64,000 nt of DNA from Okapia johnstoni (taxonomy: Eukaryota > Chordata > Mammalia > Artiodactyla > Giraffidae): positions 101,519,628-101,583,627 of the forward strand of contig CM044309.1 in the NCBI GenBank assembly GCA_024291935.2. The letters run 5' to 3'. Below are positions 21,658 through 33,619 of the stretch, one piece after another. The notes beneath the pieces are model-generated. The model did no database searches and had not been told where the DNA came from. It was given only the letters and a program-made list of their open reading frames with translations. How positions within the stretch are numbered: the first letter of the stretch is position 1; every line of letters begins with the position of its first letter. The position numbers and the translations under genes are program-made.

Positions 21658-21659
21658 TA

Positions 21660-22200
21660 ATTTGTCATCAGCTTTCTATAAAGTGCAGTTTGAGATATAT
21701 TGCTTTTATTCCTTCTTTTTATAAACCAATAATTTAAATTACTGACAATAACAATCTTTGCTTTAAAAAGAAATCTTCTCATCAGAGGACTGTCTCAGTA
21801 ATCTGGAAACATTTCTAAATGCCTGAGTGATTACTAATGTATCTTTTTATACAATAGTAACTGGCCAGTCAATTCTGCCAAAACACCTATCTGAATAGAT
21901 GTTATAGTTTACCAGATTGATGGATAGTATAATTGATTTCAACCAGTTACCCTACTGGAAGCTATTTAACTAGTCATGAGCAGAAGCTGAGCCCAAAGCT
22001 CAAACCACATGCTGAAGTTACTGATGTTTATTTCATTGCTTCTTTCCATGCTGACCATAGAGTCCAAGGACTTGAGAGGACAGTGGTGTGAGGTCCTGAG
22101 TCCTCAGCACTAATGGTACCCTGATACCATGTCACTAAGGCAGATGCTTATCCAAGTGCACTACTATCTAGTGTAAATAATATACATATATAAATACACA
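21660..22200. other. No gene or clear repeat
   Basis: Unique-looking sequence ending in a TA/TATA-rich patch (about 22178-22232) where the next SINEs are inserted. Confidence 0.5.
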
Positions 22201-22233
22201 TATCTTATATACAGATATATATGAAATATATTT

Positions 22234-22359
22234 AGCATGCTTGGTTGCTAAGTCATGTCCGACTCTTTGTGACCCCACTGACTGTAGCCCACCAAGCTCC
22301 TCTGTCCCTGGGATTTTCCAGGCACAAATATTGGAGTAGGTTGCCACTTTCTCCTCCAG
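22234..22359 (-). mobile_element. BovA fragment, antisense
   Basis: BovA body only ('cactgactgtagcccacc' in reverse), with no tRNA head. It is flanked by TATATT-rich sequence and followed 19 bases later by a sense Bov-tA. Confidence 0.9.
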
Positions 22360-22378
22360 AGGTATATATTAGATATAT

Positions 22379-22576
22379 GTGGCAAAGACGATAAAGAGTC
22401 TGCCTGCAATGCAGCAGACCCAGGTTCAATCCCTGGGTAGGGAAGATCCCCTAGAGAAAAGAATGATTACCCACTCCAGTATTCTTGCCTGGAGAATTCC
22501 ATGGACAGAGGAGCCTGGGGGGCTACAGTCCATGGGGCTGCAAAGAGTCAGACATAACTAAGACTTCCACTTTTTT
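22379..22576 (+). mobile_element. Bov-tA SINE, sense, head shortened
   Basis: Starts within the tRNA head ('gacgataaagagtctgcc'), then B-box region, BovA body, and a 'aagacttccactttttt' tail. Together with the preceding copy it forms an inverted pair. Confidence 0.9.
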
Positions 22577-22599
22577 CAATTATATTTGCAGGCCAAATT

Positions 22600-25500
22600 T
22601 TAAAAATCCAACATGAAATTGTTTTATTGAGCTTCAGGGAGGAATATATATTTTAAAAGTGTTTTTTATTATAAAAAAGTATCAAAATACACAAGTGAAA
22701 TAATAATATGAGGGATCTTCCATGTACTCTTTCCCCAACTTCCACATTTATCAGTTCCTGCCTCATCCTGCTTTATCTATTTTAACACTGCTCTTGCCCT
22801 CCCAGATTATTTTGAAGAAAATTTCATATATCTCATCATTTCATCTGAAAATATTTCATTATATGCCTCTGAAAAAAAATGGACTCATAAAAAAAACTTA
22901 AAAAGAACGATCAAATGATCACACTTGGAGAAATTGACAATAATCCTTTAGTATTATCTAATTTCTGGCCAGTGGTCACATTACCCCAGCTGTTGAAATT
23001 TTTTTTTTAATTTTGTTTCTTTGATATGGGATCCAGATAAGGTCCACACACTGTCCTAGTTTGTCCCAGTTAATTTATAGGTTCTTATTCTACTTTCCCC
23101 TTTTCCTTAACCATTTTTTTGTTGTTGTTGTTGAGGAAGAAGCTGTGTTTTGTCCACAGAATTTCCCACAGTCTGGATTTTGCTAGAGTCATTTAACATG
23201 TAATTCCTATAAATTGATAGATCTGAGGCTTGGTCGGATCCACACTGACTTTCGTGGCAATGCTGCTCAATGGGTGGTGTGGTGTACCTCCACCGGGAGG
23301 GGCATAATATCTGGGTGTCTCATCTTGTGATGCTGGCAGTCACCACTGACACCTGCCTTTCTATTAGGATCTGATTTAGGTAATTCATGAAGGTTTGGAG
23401 CATGGACCTCTTCTACTGTATCATTCCTTGTTCATTTGGTTGGTAGATGAATTCTATAAAGAGGAGCTTCCCTTCATCAAATTCTGAGTTATGCTGAGCT
23501 ATCACTCATATGCTTGAGGCAGGGTTCATGCTTGATTCTTTTCCTTTATTTCTCAGTTTTTACCGAAAATTACAGTTGTCAGTGACATCAACACAGTCAG
23601 TTAATTGCTGAATCCCAACAGTCTCAGATTAATAAAACCAGCATTACCACCAATATTTTTTTCTGTTTTTTTTTTTGGGGGGGTGATGCAGTTCTTGGTC
23701 TTTAGAGTATATTCCACTAAAGATGTACAGTAAAATCTATTTTAACATCACACAGAGAACTCTCTGTATATTTATGCCACCAACTGTTTATACATTTAGG
23801 TTCATTTATCTCATTTTTCTTTTACTTTTTAGGATTTTTTAAAATTTGACTGTTACATAAAATACTTACATGTTTTCAAAATCAAGTCTTCAAGATATAT
23901 TCAAAGAACTCTAGCTACTATCCCTAATTCATCCGTGTCATTCACTCCCTCTCTTTAGGTAACTAGTTTGTGTTATGGTTTATGTTTATATTATTTATTT
24001 TAAAAAGAAAATACATACAGACATATAGACATGGATTTGCATCTCTCTTTCTTCGATAAAAGGAAGTAAAATAGACTCATTCTATTTATCATGTATTTTT
24101 CACTTAACACTACATCATAGAGGTAACTCCATAGTTGGATATGAATATATTTCCACTCCTTTTTACAGCTGCATAATACTTCATTGTGTAGCTTTTCTAC
24201 GGTTCACTCAACCAGTTCCCTATTAATTACATTTGCATTGCTTCTAGTTTTTGTTCTTACTAAAATGCAATTTCTAGTTTTGTAACTATATCTTAGTGTG
24301 TTTGCCAGTGTATCTTTAAGATAGATTCCTGGAATTAGAATTGATGGGTCAAAGGGTAAATGCATACATAATTTTGCTAGATTCTTCCAAATTCTCTTTC
24401 ACAGGGTTTGTACCATTTTTTATTCCTTCCAGCAGTATTTGAACATACTTGTTTCCCCACGGCCTTTCCAACAGAGTTTATTGTCTTGCTTGGATTTTAT
24501 CCAATCTGATAGTGGAGAAACAGCATCTTGGTGTAGTTTTATTTTGCATTTATTTTATTGTTAGTAAAACTGAGTATATTTTCCTATGTTTAAGAACCAC
24601 TTGACTTTCTTTTTCTGTGTACTGTTTTTTCATATCTCTAGCCACTTTGAGGTTGCTGCCTTTTTGTGTTCTATTTTTAGAACCTCTTTGTATGTCAGAG
24701 ATAGTGCTAGAAACAATAACATCTTATCTGTAATAAGTGCAAATTATTTTTCCAAATGTCAATTGTCTTTTTCCCCAATCTGTTGTGTAGGCATGTGTCT
24801 ATGTGCAGATATTTTATTGTGTATTATCAAATATTCCTTTTTTTATTGCCTTATTAATTCTGGATTGAGTCTTAGGAAGGTTCTCTTAGATCCCAGGTTG
24901 TATAGAAGTTTACTCGTGATTTTACTTGATTACTTGGCATTTAAATCTCTATTCATTTTGAATATATCCTGGCGTACACCTGAAGAATTGATGTAACTTC
25001 ATCATTTTCTGTATGGCTATCCAGTTATCCCATTATTACTTCTTAAATAGCTTATCTTTTTCCCTGTGTGATTTGAAATGCTACCTTTTCTGAATGACAT
25101 GATACATACTTTATTTATTCACTATGAATTTCACATGTGGGTGGATTTGATTCCAGACTTTCCCATTCTGTCTCATTGCTATTGTCAATATCAAACTATT
25201 TTGATCATGGAGGCCTTATTGTACGCTTTGATATCTGATATGCCTAGTCCCCTCCTAATTACTCTTCTTTCTCATGGTATTCCTGGTTGTTCTTTTTTGT
25301 TTGTTCTTCCAAACAACACATAAGCATTTTGCTTATATTCAGGGAAAAAACCTGATGGCATACTTGTTGTTAATGCTTTAAACTGTTTGTTAGGGAGAAC
25401 TGACAACTTTGTGATGTTGAGTCTTTTTATTTCAATACATGGTGTGTCTTTTCACTGGTTCAAGTTTATTTAGTTTCTTACAAGAATGTCATAATTTTTA

Positions 25501-26050
25501 TAATATAGGTTTGGTTTTGGATATATCTCACTAATTTCACACCTATATGTTTTGTTTTCATTTTTGCTATTTTATTAATAAATGGGGTCTTCTCTTGAAT
25601 CATGTGCTTTTTAAATTATGTGCATAAAGGCTATTGGTTTCTATGTTAATTTTGTAACCTACTAAATTCTCATACTGTTTGTAGTGGTTTCACTGATTCT
25701 TTTCCATTTTTATTATAATCTTATTCTTTGCAACTAAAGATAATTTTTTCATTTTTTTATAATATAATCTTATTCTTTGTAACTAAAAATAATTTTACAT
25801 ATTTCTTTTCAATTCTTATGCTTCTTATTGCTTTCACTTGTCTAATTGCATTAGCCAGTACCTACAACACAGTGTTAAATAGTGGAGTTCATTCCTGTCT
25901 CTCTCTTCTCCCTTCTCCCTGTCTACATCTATGTCTATATCTGTATCTACTAGTGTTTTGTAATTTAGGTACATTTAAAATATCTAATCTTCTTGAAACT
26001 TTTCCTGGCTTATGCTATGAGGAATTCTAAGTTTGTCTTTTTCCATATGC
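22600..26050 (-). repeat. Long L1/HAL1-type LINE relic, antisense
   Basis: About 3.4 kb of T-rich sequence carries antisense L1-class phrases in order: 'tcccagattattttgaag' near 22801, 'gatccagataaggtccacac' near 23030, 'acagtctggattttgctag' near 23169, 'gggtcaaagggtaaatgc' analogue near 24347, 'atttgcattgcttctag' near 24231 and 'aacacagtgttaaatagtgg' near 25866. It is heavily decayed, with no open RT frame. The orientation places the element's 3' end at the left. Whether this is one insertion or two abutting relics is not resolved. Confidence 0.6.
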
Positions 26051-26770
26051 CTATGCAGTTTTCCCAAAGTGGAAGATTTTAAATCATTTTGTCAGAGTAA
26101 TGAGGTAAGAACAGCACACTCTTACTTTGAGCTCAGCGTGGCATGTTTTTGTATACCCTTGTTAGCACAGTGAGCCCAGGAGGTGGATTTGGAGCAATCC
26201 CCACACCTACCTCCCCTCTGCTCCCAGCACTCCTGCTCAGGGTGTTGTGGTTGCCATCTACACATCTCAGACTCCACGGTTGTCAGCTGCTAGGCCCTGA
26301 GTCTTGGACTCACAGTTCTGGAGTCAACAACTTGGTGAGTTGCTTGGCTTCATTCAGTCCAGCTGCCCAAGTTGAGATGGCTAGACTCCTGGAGAGAAGA
26401 CAACTGTGGACAGAGACCACTGCTCTTCATCCCTGGAAGAGTTCCAAGTGATGGAAACTGGGTTGCAGACTGCCCACTTTGAGGTGGGAAAAGGTTAGAG
26501 GTTTGTTTCCTTAGTTTATAAGTACCTACCAACAACTTCCATTTTGCCTCTTGGTCTTCAAAGCCTAAAACATTCATTAACTATCTGGCTCTACCAGGAA
26601 AACTTCATTGACACCTGCTGTAGATTATATAACTGATTGAATAAAAAACAGTGAATTTATTCACAGTTGCATTTTATTCTTCAATATCCTTTTCCATCAT
26701 CTGTTCCATGAATATAAAGTTCTGCCCTTATTTGCCTTCTTCCTCTTATGCCCAAAGTGAAAATGAAAAA
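26051..26770. other. No gene; short MER20-like DNA transposon end
   Basis: Mostly unlabelled sequence; the 102-codon frame at 26143-26451 shows no domain. The stretch 26560-26627 ('aagcctaaaacattcatt' then 'ctatctggctctaccagg') resembles the end of a hAT/Charlie MER20-type element in reverse, but is short. Confidence 0.4.
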
Positions 26771-26990
26771 AGGCTTCCCTGGTGGCTCAGATGATAAAGA
26801 ATCTGCCTGCAGTGCAGGAGACCTGGGCTCGATCCCTGGGTCAGGAAGATCCCCTGGAGAAGGGAAAGGCTACCCCACTGCAGTATTCTTGCCTGGAGAA
26901 TTCCATGGACAGAGTAGCCTGATGGTCTACAGTCTATAAGATTACAAGGAGTCAGACACGACTGAAGTGACTAAAAGTTTCAGTTTTATT
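26771..26990 (+). mobile_element. Bov-tA SINE, sense
   Basis: Complete head 'gcttccctggtggctcag', good B box 'ggctcgatccctggg', BovA body and a 'aaaagtttcagttttattt' tail. Confidence 0.94.
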
Positions 26991-26994
26991 TTTC

Positions 26995-27105
26995 AGAGCA
27001 TAAACTCCTTGATGATGGCAATCTCTTCTTACTTCTTTTTATAATTTTCTTATAGGAATGCACATTTTCACATGAGGTGCTCAAATACATTTGTTAGATT
27101 AAATT
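26995..27105 (+). repeat. L2 LINE 3'-end relic, sense
   Basis: The pattern 'cataaactccttgatgatgg' followed by 'gaggtgctcaaatacatttg' and 'ttagattaaa' fits the L2 3' terminus. It abuts the Bov-tA tail. Confidence 0.55.
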
Positions 27106-27109
27106 GACA

Positions 27110-27504
27110 CAAATTTTCATAAAACTATCCAGTTGAATACATTTTTTCTATTTTTTTCTATGTCCACAATAATTTCTCATTCTTCCCTTTTCTCACCCAC
27201 TAATTGTTTTTTCTTTCCCTGGAGCAAAAGGCTCCCTCCTGTTGACCTCAAATGAGACTCATCCTGGTGCTGCCACTGTCACCTTTTATTGGTTAAGTGC
27301 TGTATCTCTAATGCTTGCTCCCACATTCCTCCTCCCATCACACTCATAATTATTTCACTCCCACCTACAGACTCAGGAGCTTTATAACCTGCCTTAATCT
27401 TTTTTTTTTTTAGTAAGATGTTGGTTAGAAATTGTAAACTTAGAAAAATGTAAATATAACATGGATATCTCCTTCCTTTTTACTTATTGAGAAATATCAT
27501 TTCC
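27110..27504. other. No gene or clear repeat
   Basis: Pyrimidine-rich unique sequence with a T-run at about 27400-27411. Confidence 0.5.
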
Positions 27505-27505
27505 T

Positions 27506-27703
27506 ACCTGCCTGCCAATGCAGGAGACACAGGAGATGCTGGTTTGATCCCTGGGTTAGGAAGATTCCCTGAAAGAGAGCATGGCAACCCACTCCAGTAC
27601 TCTTGCCTGGAAAATCCCATGAACAGAAGAGCCTGGTGGGCTATAGTCCATAGGGTCGCACAGAGTTGGACACGACTGAAGAGACTTAGCATGCACATAC
27701 ACA
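27506..27703 (+). mobile_element. Bov-tA SINE, sense, 5'-truncated
   Basis: Starts at 'acctgcctgccaatgcagg', lacking about 30 bases of the tRNA head including the A box. The body is complete, ending 'gacttagcatgcacatacac'. Confidence 0.92.
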
Positions 27704-28598
27704 GTCTCCTAATAAATGAATTTCTAGGTCAAAAGAAAAGTGTATTTATTATTTTTTGTACTTGAACACAAAATAACTTTCTAATACTACTTCAAGTATA
27801 GTAATGCTTAAACAAATTACCTAAAACTTCTTGTCAGAGGTCAGAAGGCTGTTGTTGCAGGTGCTATTCTCAGCTTCCTAATTTGCTGAATTTCTGTAAC
27901 GGGTTAAGAGTTTTGAGGAGAATTTAAGTTGCAGTGTGAGGCTAAGAAAGCCTTTCCAGGTTACCACAGTGACTCTGTTAGTTCAGAAACTGGACGTGAA
28001 CCCAAGAAGGGCCGTCTTGAAACCAGTCAGGGCATCTGAATTACCCTGTTCATCTTCTTTGCAGAAGATGCTATGTTCACTGCCTCTCCTTGGTGCGGGT
28101 AGAGCATCTGACTTCTTGGGCTTTCTCTTGGGGCTCCGTGGGGCGGGACTGCTTTGTGATGCTGACTGATATGGTCAGAGCAAAAGCCCAAGGACCCCAG
28201 GTTAGAATTTGGGCTGGATTTTGCATATGGTATTATATTCTAATCCCCTATGGCTGTTGGAGTTTTACATGATTTCTTACCAAAAAGCACTGAAGACAAT
28301 GACTAGTTCACAGTAGGCCTTTAGTAAATGTTAGCTCCTCCCACCCACCTGGTTCCCAACCTCCTGATCTTCCTTTCATGGTGGTGAATTTCCCTGGCCC
28401 TTTTGTAAACTCAACAGGATACATTGCCAACTCCCACCTACCCACCTTCCCAACTACCATCAAAAAGGCAGACAAATCAACATCTTTAGACGGCTTGGAC
28501 ACTTGTCGGTCAAGTGCTGCTCACCTGACATCGCTCACATGGGTCTAGGAACCATTTGCTGCAGTAATTTGATGCAGTTCCATCTGGGAGGCTGAGCA
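27704..28598. other. No gene; possible MIR/L2 tail
   Basis: Unique-looking. The stretch 28280-28335 ('gttcacagtaggcctttag' then 'taaatgttagctcctcc') looks like the 3' tail of a MIR or L2. The 77-codon frame at 27936-28169 has no recognisable features. Confidence 0.45.
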
Positions 28599-28599
28599 A

Positions 28600-28765
28600 C
28601 CGAGGGCTGGAGAGACCTTGGAGATCATCTACTATAACCCGCTCATTTTTCACATGAGGCCCAGAGCAGCCACACGGATTGCCCAAGGTCGTAGAGTTAA
28701 TTACGGCAGAACGGGGGCTGCTTTCCAGGTTTCTGCCTTCCCGGTGCAGTGCTATTCCACTGCAC
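28600..28765 (-). repeat. MIR-class SINE, antisense
   Basis: Antisense MIR order: 'ggagagaccttggagatcat' (28610-28629), 'tcatttttcacatgaggccc' (28644-28663), 'gcccaaggtcgtagagtt' (28681-28698), then 'cagtgctattccactgcac'. The left end with 'gagatcatcta' suggests the MIR3 type. Confidence 0.75.
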
Positions 28766-29428
28766 AATACTGTAGTTTTCTCCTGATTTAGCAGTTCTCC
28801 CTCTGGGTAATAGAAGCCTGGAAGCAAATGTCTAAATGCAGTACATTATCTCAAATTAAATTTGCACAATCACAGCCCATTCAATTCAAGAAGCTCTGAA
28901 CTTTAATTCAGTTGAGTCATACTTTTGCAGACAGAATTTTGGCCAAAATAAGTTCTCAGTTCTGAAGACAAGCTTGACACGTAGACATGCTTTAGGATCT
29001 CTTTTCCAAAAAGAAACCAGTGAGACAAGCACCACTGTGGGTCATCAAATCTGGCTGGATGTATCTGTCTCCTTACCGAATGTCTCATGTTTTCAGTACT
29101 ATTAATATCATCAGCCAGACAGACTTAAGCCTACAAACCCACTGATGGTGGTACAAGCGCATGTTACACTTTGGGGTTTCATCGTTCTTTCATCGTGATA
29201 TTAGAATCTATATTAGCCATTTAAAAAAACCGAAGTAGATATTGTGTCCTCCAGACACACTGGCCTTTTCAGGAGTGAAGACTGCTAGGTTCCAGTATTT
29301 GAAAATACTTTCATGATTTTCTATGGCATTTACTAAAAGGTCAGTCGATCATGCTAATTTTTCCTCCATAGTTTTTTTCTAACAAACACTGCCTTTTATT
29401 TGCAGCAGCCGTATGGTTTTAATTCAAT
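28766..29428. other. Repeat-free block, no gene
   Basis: No transposon is recognised. Texture is even and AT-moderate; it could be conserved noncoding DNA but nothing in it is decisive. Confidence 0.4.
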
Positions 29429-30900
29429 TTATTTAATCTAAAAAAACAGCTCGCCAATTTCTCTCACTTCCCACCCACCCCTTGCAACTATCAATCTGTT
29501 CTCTGTAACAATGAACTTGGGTTTTTGTTTTGTTTTTTTAGATCCCACATATACGAGAGATCATACAGTATTGTTCTTTATCTGTCTGCCTTAGTTCACT
29601 TAGCATAGTGCCTTCAAGTTCCATGCATGGTGTTACAGATGGAAAGATTTTGTCCTTCTTTATGGCCTAATCGTATTCCATTACACTATTGATAGCTAGA
29701 TGGAGGTATATTAATACAACTATTTCTTTATCCATCCATTGATCAATACATTGTTTCCATCCCTGGGCTATTGTAAATAATGCTGCAAAGAACATGAAGG
29801 TGAATGTATTTTTTCAAGTTAGTATTTTCATTTTTTTTTTCTATAAATATTCAGAAGAGGAATTGCTGGATCATATGGTAATTCTATTTTTAATTTTTTA
29901 AAGAATCTCCATATGTTTTCCACAACTGCTGTGCTAATTTATACTCCCACCAATAGCCCACAAGGGTTCTCTTTCCTCCCTCCTTACCAATACTAGTTAC
30001 TTCTTATCATTTTATTGTGGCCATTCTAATAGGTATGAGGTGATATTTCATTGTGGTTTTGATTTGCATTTCCCCGAAGTTAATTTGTTGAGCATTTTTT
30101 CATGTACCCTTTGGCCATTTGTATGTCTTCTTTGGGAAAATGTCTATTCATATCTTCTGCCCATTTTTAAATCAACATTTTTACTATTGAATTGTATAAG
30201 TTTTTTATATATTTTGGATATTAGTCTCTTAACAGATACATGATTTCCAATTATTTTTCTCCCATTTTGTAGTTTGCCTTTTTCATTTTGTTGATGATTT
30301 TCTGTGCTGCGCAGAAACTTTTTAGCTTAATGTAGTCCCACCTCTTTAGTTTTCTTGTTGCTTTCACTTTTGATGGTAGAGTCAAAAAATTACCAGCAAA
30401 ACCTATGCCAAAGAGGTAATGACATTGTTTTCTTTCAGGAGTCTTATCATTTCAGGTCTTATGTCTAAGGCTCTAATCCCTTTTCAGTTATTCTTTGTGT
30501 ATGGTATAAGATAGTAGTCCAGTTTCATTTTTTTGCATGTGGTTGTCCAATTTTGCCAACATTATTTATTTAAGAGATTGTCTTTGCCCCCACTGTATAT
30601 TCTTGTACTTTTATAATATATGTGAGGATATTTTCCTGGGCTCTCTATTCTGTTCTATTGGTCTCTGTGTTTATTTTTATGCAAATATCATACTGCTTTA
30701 ATTACTACAGCTTAATAATTTAGCTTGAACTTGGGGAATGTAATGCTTCCAGCTTTGTTCCTCTCTCTCAAGATTGCTTTGGCTATTCAGAGTCTTTTGT
30801 GGCTCCACACAAATTTTAGGATTGTTTATTCTATTTCTGTGAAAAATACCATTGGAATTTTGATAGGAATTGCACTGAATCTGTATATTACTTTGGGAGG

Positions 30901-32445
30901 TTCAGTTCAGTTCAGTTGCTCAGTTGTGTCTGACTCTTTGCAACCCCATGGACTGCAGCATGCCAGGCTCCCCTGTCCTTCACCAAGAGCTTACTCAAAC
31001 TCAAGTTTGAGTCGGTAATACCATCCACCCATCTCATCCTCTGTCGTCCCCTTCTCCTCCTGCCTTCAATCTTCCCCAGAATCAGGGTCTTCTCCAGTGA
31101 GTCAGTACTTCACATCAGGTGGCCAAAGTATTGGAGTTTCAGCTTCAGCATCAGTCCTTCTAATGAATATTCAAGATTGATTTCCTTTGGGATTGACTGG
31201 TTGGATCACCTTGCAGTCCAAGGGACTCTCAAGAGTCTTCTCCATCACTAAAGTTCAAAAGCATCAGTTCTTCGCTGCTCAGCTTTCTTTACAGTCCAAC
31301 TCTCACATCCACACATGACTACTAGAAAAACTGTAGCTTTGACTAGATGGACGTTTGTTGACAAAGTAATATCTCTGCTTTTTAGTAGGCTGTCTAGATT
31401 GGTCATAGCTTTTCTTCCAAGGAGCAAGCGTTTTTTAATTTCATGGCTGCAGTCACCATCTGCAGTGATTTTGGAGCTCCCAAAAATAAAGTCTGTCATG
31501 GTTTCCTTTGTTTCCCCATCTATTTGCCATGAAGTGATGGGACTGGAGGCCATTATCTTAGTTTTCTGAATGTTGAGCCTTAAACAAATTTTTTCACTCT
31601 CCTCTTTCACTTTCATCAAGAGGCTCTTTAGTTCTTCTTTGCTTCCTGCCATAATGGTGGTGTTATCTGCATATCTAAGGTTATTGATATTTCTCCAGGC
31701 AATCTTGATTCCAGCTGGTGTCTCTTCCAGCCCAGCGTTTCTCATGATGTAATCTGCATACAAGTTAAATAAGCAGGGTGACAATATACAGCCTTGATGT
31801 ACTCCTTTCCCGATTTGAAATCAGTCTGTCATTCCATGTTCAGTTCTAACTGTTGCTTCCTGACCTGCATAGAGATTTCTCAGGAGGCAGGTCAGGTGGT
31901 CTGCTATTCCCATCTCTTGAAAAATTTTCCACAGTTTGTTGTGGTCCACGCAGTCAAAGGCTTTGGCGTAGTCGATAAAACAGAAGTAGATGTTTTTCTA
32001 GAACTCTCTTTCTTTTTTGATGATCCAGCAGATGTTGGCAATTTGATTTTTGGTTCCTCTACATTTTCTAAATCCAGCTTGAACATCTGGAAGTTTACAG
32101 TTCACATACTGTTAAAGCCTGGCTTGGAGAATTTTGAGCATTGCTTTGCTAGCGTGTGAGATGAGTGAAATTGTGCAGTAGTTTGAACATTCTTTGGCAT
32201 TGCCTTTCTTTGGAATTGGAATGAAAACTGACCTGTGGCCACTGCTGAGTTTTCCAAATTTGCTGGCATATAGAGTGCAGCACTTTCACAGCATCATCTT
32301 TTAGGATTTGAAACAGCTCAACTGGAATTCCATCACCTCCACTAGCTTTGTTTGTAGTGATGCTTCCTAAGGCCCACTTGACTTCGCATTCCAGGATGTC
32401 TGGCTCTAGGTGAGTGCTCACAGCATTGTGGTTATCGTGCTTTAG
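30901..32445 (-). mobile_element. BovB LINE, antisense, 1.5 kb, inserted in L1
   Basis: The minus strand reads as BovB from the ECEVKWALGSI region of the RT (32445 end) to the canonical 3' terminus, whose 'ttcagttcagttcag' reverse tail is at 30901-30916. It is 5'-truncated: the endonuclease is missing. L1 sequence resumes on both sides (ends near 30900, restarts near 32450), which shows the insertion order. It is the longest BovB in the window. Confidence 0.94.
31248..32440 (-). pseudogene. BovB reverse transcriptase, frameshifted, catalytic Asp lost
   Basis: The N-terminal part (to about 32149) has the motifs THLEPDILECEVKWALGSI and KASGGDGIPVELFQILKDD. The middle part (31904-32086) is out of frame with it. 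The C-terminal block (31248-31784, 178 codons) has SPCLFNLYADYIMRN and the YADD-equivalent box reading YADN: the second aspartate is AAC-encoded at 31662-31664. The tail reaches CGCESWTVKKAEQRR. Loss of a metal-binding aspartate plus frameshifts make it inactive. Confidence 0.88.
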
Positions 32446-33047
32446 GCAATAGGGACGTTTTAATAGCATGCATTCTTCAAATCCATGAACATGGAATATG
32501 TTTCCTTTTATTTGTGTCTTCTTAAATTTCTTTCATTAATGTCTTGTAGTTTCCAATATAAAGGTCTTCCACCTCCATGGTTAAATTTATTCCTAAGGAG
32601 TTTCTTGGTAGGGGAAGGGGATGCAATTGTAAATGGTATCATTTATTAAATTTCTCTTCTGATAGTTTGTTATTAGTGTAAATATGCAATAATTTTTTTG
32701 TGTATTGATTTTGTATCCTGCAACATTACTGAATTTGTTTATTAGTTGTAACAGTTTCTTTTTTTTGACAGAGCCTTTAAAGTTTTCTATATATAATAAC
32801 ATGCCATCTGCAAATAGTGACAGGCTATCTTCTTCCTTTTCAATTTTGATGACCTTTATTTCTTTTTCTTATTAATTGTTCTGGCCAGGACTCCCATTAC
32901 TGTGTTGAATAAAAATGATAAGACTGGACATCCTCATCTTGTTCCTGATCTTAGAGGAAAATCTTTCAACTTTTTACTGTTGAATATGACATTATCTGTG
33001 TGGGCTTTTCAAATTTGAGCTTTATTATGTTGAGATATAGTCCCTCT

Positions 33048-33260
33048 GGGATTCCCAGGTGGCACTAATGGTAAAGAATCTGCCTGCCAATGCAGGAGAC
33101 ATCAGAGATATGGATTCAGTGTCTGGGTTGGGAAGATCCCCTGGAGTAGGAAATGGCAACCCACTTCAGTATTCTTGCCTAGAAAATTCCATTGACAGAG
33201 GAGCTTGGCAGCCTACAGTCCATGGTGTCGCCAAGAGTCAGACATGACTGAGCATGCATG
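33048..33260 (+). mobile_element. Bov-tA SINE, sense, inside L1
   Basis: Head 'gggattcccaggtggcac', BovA body, and tail 'gactgagcatgcatgtg'. Flanks tatagtccctct (33036-33047) and tgtggtccctct (33261-33272) match at 10 of 12 bases and are L1-derived, giving the TSD. Confidence 0.94.
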
Positions 33261-33619
33261 TGTGGTCCCTCTATACTTACTTTATTGAGAGTTTTTATCA
33301 CGAATGGATTCTAGATTTTGTCAGATGCTTTTAATGCATTTGTCAAGATGATCATATTACTTTTATTTTTCAATTTATTAATATGGTATATCACATTAAC
33401 TAACTGGTGGATGTTTAACCATCTTTGCAGTTGCTGCACCCATTCTCTCAAGAACTGCCTGGGGCAAGTGGTGGATTGCAACTTAAATGAGACGGTAGGG
33501 CAGCATTTATGAGGATGGGAGAAGAGTAGCATTGGTTACATATGTTTTTTAGATATTGTTCATCTCTTATTTTTGTCACTCTTGCCTGAATATGTTAATT
33601 GGTGACAATGACAATGTTT

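Larger units (their letters stand above)
29430..33430 (-). mobile_element. L1 LINE, antisense, split by BovB and Bov-tA
   Basis: The plus strand reads as antisense L1: 3' UTR phrases at the left ('cttgcaactatcaatctg' at 29483, 'gatcccacatatacg' near 29541, 'ctgggctattgtaaataatg' near 29763, 'tttgatttgcatttccccg' at 30058), then ORF2 ('ctgttctattggtctctgtg' near 30651, 'catgccatctgcaaatag' at 32801, 'ttaatatggtatatcac' at 33378). Removing the BovB (30901-32445) and Bov-tA (33048-33260) leaves about 2.2 kb of L1, truncated at its 5' end near 33430. Frames are broken throughout. Confidence 0.88.

Noticed and set aside
23121..23135. Short GTT run
   Set aside because: Only about four or five units and embedded in an old LINE relic; not listed separately.
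26143..26451. 102-codon frame, Pro/Leu-rich start
   Set aside because: No domain match by eye, no splice sites of confidence, and it is isolated between LINE relic and SINE.
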